DNA of 64,000 bases from Pararhizobium_B sp963838155. GTDB lineage: Bacteria; Pseudomonadota; Alphaproteobacteria; Rhizobiales; Rhizobiaceae. The notes under the pieces were generated by a model that made no database searches, was not told the DNA's origin, and saw only the letters and a program-made list of their open reading frames with translations. A program made the translations under genes and the position numbers. Where the stretch lies: contig CAWIQE010000036.1 of assembly GCA_963838155.1 (NCBI GenBank), forward strand, positions 248,001 to 312,000, in the 5' to 3' direction. This document shows, piece by piece, positions 58,359 through 64,000 of the stretch. Each line of letters begins with the position of its first letter. Within the stretch, counting starts at the first letter, position 1.

Positions 58359-59398
58359 GTCGCGTCCGCCATGGCCGGAGCCCGCCGAAGGTCGGCGTCG
58401 AGCTCTCCGTCCCGGATGAGTTTCTTGATATGGGCGATCCGCTTGAAGCGCTCGCCCTCGAAATCCTCGAGCGTCAGGCCGGTCGTCCTGAACGCCTCGT
58501 AGAGCTGCTCGATCCCGCGCCTCGCGGTCCATTGCGGCTTGAAGCCATGCAGCCCCCGGCCGATCGCGTTGCAGTCGACGCGATAGCAGCGGACGTCCGG
58601 TCCCGCGTCCGCGGCGAATTCGACGCGGCTGCCGGGAACGATCTCCTGCACCAGCTCGGCGATCTCGCGGACCTGGTAGTTCTCGGTCGTCTGGCCGACA
58701 TTGAACGCCCGGTTATGTATCGTCTCCCGTTCGGCTTCGAGAACCGCGACATAGGCACGGGCGATGTCCTCGACATGGACGATCGGCCGCCAGGGCGAGC
58801 CGTCGCTCTTCAGAAGCACCCGCCCGGTCGTGTAGGCCCAGGCCGTCAGGTTGTTCAGCACCAGGTCGAAGCGGAGGCGCGGCGACAGGCCGTAGGCGGT
58901 CGAGGCCCGCAGGAACGTCGGACTGAATTGCGCGTCGGCCATCGGCGAGACGGCCCGCTCGACATTGACCTTCGACCAGCCGTAGGGCGTGACCGGCTTG
59001 AACCCGGCCGACTCCGTCAGGAAATCCTGGCCGGCAGCCCCGTAATTGCTGCATGACGACGCGTAGAGAAAGCGCTTCACGCCGGCCTTCCTGGAAAGGG
59101 TGGCGAGCCGGACGGACGCGCGAAAATTGATCTCTTCGGTCAGTTCCGGACGGTAGTCGCCCAACGGATCGTTGGACAGCCCGGCCAGATGGATGACCGC
59201 ATCGAAGCCGGCCACGTCCTCGAGGGCGACGTCGCGGATGTCTTTCCTCCGCGTCGGGATGTCGGCAAGCCGGCCGGCGAAGGTGCAGGCGTCGAACAGG
59301 CCGCTGTCGAGTCCTTCTACGTCGTGCCCGCGCTTGACGAGCATCGGTGCAAGAACGCTGCCGATATATCCGAGGTGACCGGTCACAAGGACTTTCAT
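58355..59398 (-). CDS. NAD(P)-dependent epimerase/dehydratase (extended SDR)
   Basis: 347 residues. NAD motif VTGHLGYIGSVLAPML at residues 5-20, active-site ASSCSNYG and TPYGWSKVNVE (Tyr-Lys), RASTAYGLSPRLRFDLVLNN, and C-terminal FNVGQTTENYQVREIA. It resembles SDRs that act after C-methylation or reduce 4-keto sugars in CDP-sugar pathways rather than the CDP-glucose 4,6-dehydratase RfbG itself. The exact reaction is not assigned. Three bases after rfbF. Confidence 0.87.
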   Translation of the reverse strand: MKVLVTGHLGYIGSVLAPMLVKRGHDVEGLDSGLFDACTFAGRLADIPTRRKDIRDVALEDVAGFDAVIHLAGLSNDPLGDYRPELTEEINFRASVRLATLSRKAGVKRFLYASSCSNYGAAGQDFLTESAGFKPVTPYGWSKVNVERAVSPMADAQFSPTFLRASTAYGLSPRLRFDLVLNNLTAWAYTTGRVLLKSDGSPWRPIVHVEDIARAYVAVLEAERETIHNRAFNVGQTTENYQVREIAELVQEIVPGSRVEFAADAGPDVRCYRVDCNAIGRGLHGFKPQWTARRGIEQLYEAFRTTGLTLEDFEGERFKRIAHIKKLIRDGELDADLRRAPAMADAT

Positions 59399-59401
59399 GG
59401 C

Positions 59402-60172
59402 TCAATTCCAGGTTTTCCAGGGGGCGGTTCCGTCGTTCCAGAGCGTCTGGAGCAGATGCTTCTCCCGAAGCGTGTCCATGCATTGCCAGAAGGAATCGTG
59501 GCGGTAGGCCATCAATTGCCCGTCGGCGGCGAGTCGTTCCATGGGGGCGTGCTCGAACATCACCTCGTCGCCGTCGATATAGTCGGCTACTTCCGGTTCG
59601 AGCACGAAGAAGGCGCCGTTTATCCAGCCTTCGGAGGCCTGCGGCTTTTCCGTGAACGCCAGCACGCGGTCGCCGTCGAACTCGAGATGGCCGTAGCGGG
59701 CGGGCGGGCGCACCGCCGTCATCGTCGCGAGCTTGCCGTGGGAACGATGGAAGGCCAGGAGCTTGTCGAGATCGACATCGGAGACGCCGTCTCCCCACGT
59801 CAGCATGAACGTCTCGCGGCCCATCCATTCGATCAGGCGCTTGATCCGTCCGCCGGTGAGCGTCTTCAGGCCGGTGTCCACGAGATCGACGTGCCAGTCG
59901 GGCAGTTCCCCGCCCTGGCGCCGGATGCTCGCCCGGGCCGACTCGACCGACAGGTTGCCGTTGAAGTTCACGTAGTCGGAGAACCAGCGCTTGATGTATT
60001 CGCCCTTGTGGCCGAGGGCGATCGCGAACTCGCGGTGACCGTATTGGGTGTAGTGCATCATGATGTGCCAGAGGATCGGCATGGATCCGATCTCGACCAT
60101 CGGTTTCGGACGAATCTCGGTTTCTTCGGAGAGACGGGTGCCGAAGCCGCCGGCAAGAATACCAACTTTCAT
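59402..60172 (-). CDS. rfbF: Glucose-1-phosphate cytidylyltransferase
   Basis: Forms CDP-glucose from CTP and glucose-1-phosphate. 256 residues with ILAGGFGTRLSEETEIRPKP at the N-terminus, MVEIGSMPILWHIM, FMLTWGDGVSDVDLDKLL and FTEKPQASEGWINGAFFV; the RLSEET variant separates it from dTDP-glucose enzymes. First gene of the four-gene minus-strand unit. CDP-glucose is the entry to 3,6-dideoxy and branched sugars. The next enzyme, CDP-glucose 4,6-dehydratase, is not seen in the window. Confidence 0.94.
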   Translation of the reverse strand: MKVGILAGGFGTRLSEETEIRPKPMVEIGSMPILWHIMMHYTQYGHREFAIALGHKGEYIKRWFSDYVNFNGNLSVESARASIRRQGGELPDWHVDLVDTGLKTLTGGRIKRLIEWMGRETFMLTWGDGVSDVDLDKLLAFHRSHGKLATMTAVRPPARYGHLEFDGDRVLAFTEKPQASEGWINGAFFVLEPEVADYIDGDEVMFEHAPMERLAADGQLMAYRHDSFWQCMDTLREKHLLQTLWNDGTAPWKTWN

Positions 60173-60539
60173 GAACCTGTTCCGTTACTGAGAGCCACGA
60201 ACGAAGCTAGCATGCCCGGGAAACGTCCACTACTTGGGCTAATTGATGAATGGTGGCGACGGAAGCGATAGGAAACGGTCGTCGGTATGACCGGTAGACA
60301 TAGCGACCGCTTGTCGCAGGCAGTACTTTCGGTGGGTCGTCCCGGTCCGATGGGCGCGCCGGGTGGGCCCCGGTCGTCCGAAATGCAGGTGGCGCCGGGA
60401 CGACGCCCGGGATAAGAGGCGGGCCGCGGCCGGATGCCGTCGCGGTCAGTCAGGCAGGAATTGTTGGTTCTTTATAAAGACGGATGGTTTAGGCCGATAG
60501 CTTCCCCGCCGGCAGGCCTGGGGTTCGGGATGGCGACGT
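60173..60539. other. 367-base divergent promoter region with a 12-bp palindrome
   Basis: No gene seen. It separates divergent rfbF and the flippase. At 60469-60480 lies the perfect palindrome TCTTTATAAAGA in an AT-rich patch, 60 bases before the flippase ATG, a candidate operator or -10 region. The left half is GC-rich without a clear signal. Confidence 0.4.
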
Positions 60540-62033
60540 ATGCGTAACCAGGGTGGTTCTCTTTCCGGGCAGGTCGCCTCCGCCAACATCTGGCAGATCG
60601 CCGGGAAGTTCCTGGGCAGGATCTTCGACCTTCTCACGCTCGCGGTTCTGTCGCATCTTCTCACGCCCGCCGATTTCGGGCTGACGGCGCTCGCGATGTC
60701 GGCCATCTACATCACCGAAGCGATCACCCAGCTGCCGCTGGGCGTCGTCATGCTCAACGTCAAGCAGCCGCCGCAGGAGATGTACGACACCGCCTTCACT
60801 CTCGCCTTTCTGCGGGGACTGGCGCTCGCCGTCCTGCTCGGCGGCGTTGCGGTCGTCATGGCCGAGGTCTATCGCGACCCTCGCCTGGTGCCCCTCGTCC
60901 TGGCGCTTGCGCTGGCGCCCATTCTGCGCGGCCTCATCAGTCCCGGCATGGTTCTCTTCATGCGGGAGATGGACTTCCGCCAGCAGACGGCGCTGGAGGT
61001 CGCAGGGAAGGTCGTGGCTTTCGTCGTCGCCACGTCGACCGCGGCGCTGACCCACAGCTACTGGGCCATTGCGTCGGCCACGATCACCGCCCCACTCGTC
61101 ATGAACGCGCTGTCCTACTGGTTCGCGCCCTATACTCCGCGGCTCGGACTGTCCCACTGGACGAGCTTTCGCGACTTCGTCGGCTGGAATTCGGTCGCGC
61201 AGCTCTTCATGGCGCTCAACTGGCAGATGGACCGGCTGCTGCTCGGACGCCTGGTGCCGCGCACCGCGCTCGGCCATTTCACCATGGCGTCGGACGTCGC
61301 GAACATCCTCAACCAGGCGGTCCTCGTCCCCATCGGCGGCCCGCTGCTGGCGGCCTATGCACGGCACAACGAGGAACGGGCGGATTTGAAGCAGCCCTAT
61401 CTCAAGGCGACCAACGCGATCTTCGCCCTCGCCGCCCCTCTCTTCCTCGGTCTGTCGCTGATGTCGCACCAGGCGGTTCTGATCGCGCTGGGGAAGGGGT
61501 GGTCCCAGAGCGCGGACATCCTCCAGTGGCTGGCCCTGATCGCACTGATACCGCTGCCCGTTTGGCATTTCGCCAGCCTGGCAATCCCGCTCGGGCAGGT
61601 CCGCATGTTCACCTGGCGGGCCATCGGCGAATTCGTGGTTGCCATGCCGGCCCTCATCCTGGGCGGTATCTTCTTCTCGATCCCCGGCATCATCGTCGCC
61701 CGGGCCATTTCGTCCCTAGCAATACTCGCAATAAGCATGCTGGGCGTCCGCCGGTTGATCGCGTGCTCGGTCGCCGCCCAGTGCTGGGCCCTACGGCGAA
61801 CGGTGGTCGGACTTGTCGTGCTGGCCGTGGTCGTGATTTCCCTCCGGCCGCTGATCGGCGACACGGGTTTCCTGTCCCTGTTGGCAGGCTCGGCCGCCGT
61901 CTCGGCGGCGGGCGCCTGTGCCTATGTCGCCGCGCTGTGGGTGCTGTGGTCGGCCGAAGGCCGGCCGGACGGCATCGAACAGATCGTCCGGGACATGCTT
62001 GTCGGCCTGCTCGCGTCCTTGCGCCGAAGCTGA
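60540..62033 (+). CDS. Lipopolysaccharide/exopolysaccharide flippase (WzxC-like)
   Basis: 497 residues with about twelve to fourteen hydrophobic helices. The N-terminal NIWQIAGKFLGRIFDLLTLAVLSHLLTP region (helix 1) and the LTPADFGLTALAMS loop are typical of the WzxC/AmsL/ExoP-region family, which exports lipid-linked EPS units. It belongs to a different subfamily from the flippase at 10983, so the locus may build two polymers or carry a redundant exporter. Convergent with the GT4 at 62078 across a hairpin. Confidence 0.9.
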   Translation: MRNQGGSLSGQVASANIWQIAGKFLGRIFDLLTLAVLSHLLTPADFGLTALAMSAIYITEAITQLPLGVVMLNVKQPPQEMYDTAFTLAFLRGLALAVLLGGVAVVMAEVYRDPRLVPLVLALALAPILRGLISPGMVLFMREMDFRQQTALEVAGKVVAFVVATSTAALTHSYWAIASATITAPLVMNALSYWFAPYTPRLGLSHWTSFRDFVGWNSVAQLFMALNWQMDRLLLGRLVPRTALGHFTMASDVANILNQAVLVPIGGPLLAAYARHNEERADLKQPYLKATNAIFALAAPLFLGLSLMSHQAVLIALGKGWSQSADILQWLALIALIPLPVWHFASLAIPLGQVRMFTWRAIGEFVVAMPALILGGIFFSIPGIIVARAISSLAILAISMLGVRRLIACSVAAQCWALRRTVVGLVVLAVVVISLRPLIGDTGFLSLLAGSAAVSAAGACAYVAALWVLWSAEGRPDGIEQIVRDMLVGLLASLRRS

Positions 62034-62049
62034 ACGGAGGCCGCGCCGG

Positions 62050-62071
62050 CGCCGCCCGGTTGCGGGCGGCG
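62050..62071. terminator. GC hairpin between convergent flippase and GT4
   Basis: Perfect nine-base stem CGCCGCCCG / CGGGCGGCG with a GTTG loop, 17 bases after the flippase stop and seven beyond the GT4 stop. No T-run. Likely bidirectional terminator, analogous to the one at 5434. Confidence 0.5.
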
Positions 62072-62077
62072 GGCGCC

Positions 62078-63370
62078 TCACGACACTTTGTGGTTCCACT
62101 TGCCCGGGGCGACGAGAAATTCGTCGTCGGGCAGTTCCAGGCCGGCCTGGCAGGTCTGCTGTGCCTGCGCAAAGGCGTTCAGCAGGCTCTGGTCGAAGCG
62201 GTTCTGGGCGAACCGCATGGCGTTGTCGCTGCAATCGGCGGGATCGATCGCCGGGGAAGCCCCTTCGAACGTGTCCACCGCCTCGGCGAGCGAGGCGATC
62301 GTCTGCTGGCGGAACAGGACGCCGGTCGGGCGGGCGCTGCTTCCCAGGGGACGCACGATGTCGCGTGCGCCGCCGCGGCCGAAGGCGATGAGCGGCGTTC
62401 CGCAGGCCTGCGCCTCGGCGAGCGTGATGCCGAAATCCTCGCATCCCGCATAGACCAGCGCGCGGGCGCGCCCGATCGTCTGGACGTACTCCGCGCGGGG
62501 AAGGAAGCCGGCGAACTCCACGTTCGGGCCGGCGAGTTTGCGAAGATGCGTCGACTGCACGTCGTCGCCGACGACGACGAGCTTGCGGGACGGCATCCGG
62601 TTGAAGGCCTCGATGACCAGGTCGGTCCGCTTGTAGGGAGCGTGGAACGCCGCCGTCACGTAATAGTCCTCCCGGTCCGTGAAGAGCGGCAGTTCCTCCG
62701 TCGCCACCGGCGGATGGACGACATGCGCGTCACGCCCGTAGATGCGGCGGATCCGGGACCTGACATAGCTCGAATTGGCCACCATGACGTCCGCGCTGTG
62801 CGCGGTGCGCGTGTCCCAGCTGCGCAGCCGGTGCAGCATGTAGCGGAAGATCATGCCCTTCGGCCCGTTTCCGAGACGCGCCTGGTCGATGTAGGAGAAC
62901 TGCTCGTCCCAGGCATAGCGTGCGGGGCTGTGGACGTAGCAAAGGTGTGGCTGGTCCGGCCGCGTGATCACGCCGCGCGCGAAGGCGGCCGAGGAGGATA
63001 TGACCGCATCGTATCCGGTCAGATCGAACTGCTCGATGAGCAGCGGGCACAGGAAGAACAGCGACCGATAATAGCGCCGGACCCCCGGCAGCCGGTTGAC
63101 CGGGGAGACATGGAAGCGCACGCCCGGGAAGTGCTCCTGCCTGACGTCGTCGGGCAGGAAGTCGAAGAGCGTGAAGATCTCGGCATTCGGAAACAGCCGG
63201 CAGATCCGCTCGACGACCCGTTCCCCGCCCCGGAAGTTGGGGAACCAGTCGTGGACCAGCGCGATCCGCGCATTGCGGTCGATCGACGAATTCGACAGAA
63301 GATTCGTGATGTTTTCGACTGCCGACGCCGGCGCCGCCGGCGCTGGGCCATTTCGAAAAATTTGCTGCAT
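62078..63370 (-). CDS. Glycosyltransferase family 4 (WbaZ/mannosyltransferase-like)
   Basis: 430 residues. IALVHDWFPNFRGGERVVE begins the acceptor domain near residue 36; YVHSPARYAWDE, the donor-site YKRTDLVIEAFN and GITLAEAQACGTPLIAFG (nucleotide-sugar Glu) follow. These patterns are shared with mannosyl- and rhamnosyltransferases of O-antigen and EPS loci. I chose the ATG at 63370; the frame stays open to 63610 but the extra part encodes a repeated PRLPE peptide and has no family similarity. There is no strong ribosome site at 63370, so the start is moderately sure. Confidence 0.87.
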   Translation of the reverse strand: MQQIFRNGPAPAAPASAVENITNLLSNSSIDRNARIALVHDWFPNFRGGERVVERICRLFPNAEIFTLFDFLPDDVRQEHFPGVRFHVSPVNRLPGVRRYYRSLFFLCPLLIEQFDLTGYDAVISSSAAFARGVITRPDQPHLCYVHSPARYAWDEQFSYIDQARLGNGPKGMIFRYMLHRLRSWDTRTAHSADVMVANSSYVRSRIRRIYGRDAHVVHPPVATEELPLFTDREDYYVTAAFHAPYKRTDLVIEAFNRMPSRKLVVVGDDVQSTHLRKLAGPNVEFAGFLPRAEYVQTIGRARALVYAGCEDFGITLAEAQACGTPLIAFGRGGARDIVRPLGSSARPTGVLFRQQTIASLAEAVDTFEGASPAIDPADCSDNAMRFAQNRFDQSLLNAFAQAQQTCQAGLELPDDEFLVAPGKWNHKVS

Positions 63371-63680
63371 GGAGCCAGACCTGGTCAGTTGAAACTGGGG
63401 GCGAATTCGCGATTGCGACCGGATTTCCGGAGCTTCCGGCAGACGCGGCAACATATCCGGACCTTCCGGCAGACGCGGCAATTGAACAAGACGACCTTCG
63501 GTACTAGCGTTCGACAGGCTGACACCGAAGGGCGTATGCCACCCCCCCCCATGAGCCATTCCCAATATTAACTCCGCCTTATGCTCACGCTGCCGGCCGG
63601 GATCCGACACTGTAGGACTGGCTGTGACGTCGCTCGCAGCATGCAGCGAGAAGAGATATTCGTTGAGTTAGGTAGGAGAG
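63371..63680. other. 310-base divergent region with 26-bp direct repeats and a nine-C tract
   Basis: It separates divergent GT4 and GT2 genes. A 26-base direct repeat with one mismatch is at 63426-63451 and 63456-63481 (period 30, core CTTCCGGCAGACGCGGCAA). A run of nine C is at 63542-63550. Further right, 63600-63680 is less GC-rich and ends with GGTAGGAGAG, the ribosome site of the GT2 gene. Confidence 0.55.
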
Positions 63681-64000
63681 ATGATCGACAGCCTGGCCGT
63701 GATCGTGCCGACGCTCGGGCGTCCGGCGCTTGTCAAGCCGCTTCTCCGGCATCTGTCGAGGCAGACCCTGCTTCCGGATGCCGTCATCCTGTCCCTTCCG
63801 GAGGGGGCAGGCCCGGTGGTGGACGAGGAGTATCCGTTTCCGGTTCTCCAGGTCTTCGCGCGTCCGGGGTTGACCGCGCAGCGCAATGCCGCCCTCGACT
63901 TCGTCGACGGCCGCTACGACGCCATCGTCTTCTTCGACGACGACTTCATTGCCGCCGACGACTATCTCTTCGAGGTACGCCGCCTCTTCCGCCAGGACGA
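63681..64000 (+). CDS. Glycosyltransferase family 2 (3' end beyond window)
   Basis: First ~106 residues of a GT-A transferase. LAVIVPTLGRPALVKPLLRH at residues 5-24, ARPGLTAQRNAALDF near 80 and the metal-binding VFFDDDFIAADDY near 90 are GT2 hallmarks of the EpsE/rhamnosyl-type branch. ATG at 63681 directly after GGTAGGAGAG. The gene runs off the right edge, showing that the polysaccharide locus continues. Confidence 0.88.
   Translation, partial: MIDSLAVIVPTLGRPALVKPLLRHLSRQTLLPDAVILSLPEGAGPVVDEEYPFPVLQVFARPGLTAQRNAALDFVDGRYDAIVFFDDDFIAADDYLFEVRRLFRQD

Noticed and set aside
63371..63610. N-terminal extension of the GT4 (62078) frame by 80 codons
   Set aside because: The added part is repeat-derived and unlike any GT4; kept only as a possibility in the repeat finding.

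Overview
The window is GC-rich chromosomal DNA of an alphaproteobacterium, most likely order Hyphomicrobiales (rhizobia, Aurantimonas and relatives). The evidence is a betCBA choline-sulfate operon very close to the Sinorhizobium type, an iron-sulfur type CysH, an amino acid:[carrier protein] ligase of the Bradyrhizobium/Agrobacterium kind, and palindromic GGAAAA/TTTTCC intergenic repeats typical of rhizobial genomes. No tRNA, rRNA, CRISPR array or insertion sequence was seen.

Layout. 1-5.4 kb holds housekeeping genes: kup (cut by the left edge), corA, a small unknown gene, a DUF1499 membrane protein, an MBL-fold hydrolase and bioY. From 5.5 kb to the right edge most of the window is a polysaccharide locus. 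5.5-8.1 kb has an FlaA1/WbpM-type nucleotide-sugar dehydratase and a phosphoglycosyl transferase that starts chain synthesis. 8.4-20.9 kb (minus strand) is a tight eight-gene operon: wecB, wecC, a two-domain oxidoreductase, an AsnB-type amidotransferase, a heparinase-type lyase, a flippase, a GT4 and a transglutaminase-like protein. 21.2-24.1 kb (plus) has a second heparinase-type protein and a GT4. 24.1-28 kb (minus) has a DUF2793 protein, a UDP-glucuronate 4-epimerase and ugd.

28-39 kb interrupts the theme: cysN/cysD, galE, a brnT/brnA toxin-antitoxin pair, cysH, betABC and a parDE-like pair. 39-45.5 kb (plus) has a thiolase, manC, a GT8, a C-methyltransferase and a GT2. 45.5-55.9 kb is bounded by two direct arrays of a 57-bp palindromic repeat. 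It holds a GT4 and a six-gene plus-strand operon behind a clear sigma-54 promoter: carrier protein, acyl-CoA-dehydrogenase-like flavoprotein, amino acid:[carrier protein] ligase, DUF1839 protein, GH2-like protein and a double alpha/beta-hydrolase. 55.9-60.2 kb (minus) is rfbF, an SDR and two C-methyltransferases. 60.5-64 kb has a second flippase, a GT4 and a GT2 cut by the right edge.

Together the genes could supply UDP-GlcA, UDP-GalA, UDP-Gal, GDP-Man, UDP-ManNAc, UDP-ManNAcA and a CDP-glucose-derived branched sugar to a lipid-linked (Wzx-type) heteropolysaccharide that may be amidated. I saw no Wzy polymerase, chain-length regulator or outer-membrane export gene, so the locus probably extends beyond the window. 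The most novel feature is the sigma-54-controlled aminoacyl-carrier-protein operon inside the repeat-bounded segment. I infer that it makes a modified aminoacyl group and transfers it, possibly to the polysaccharide.
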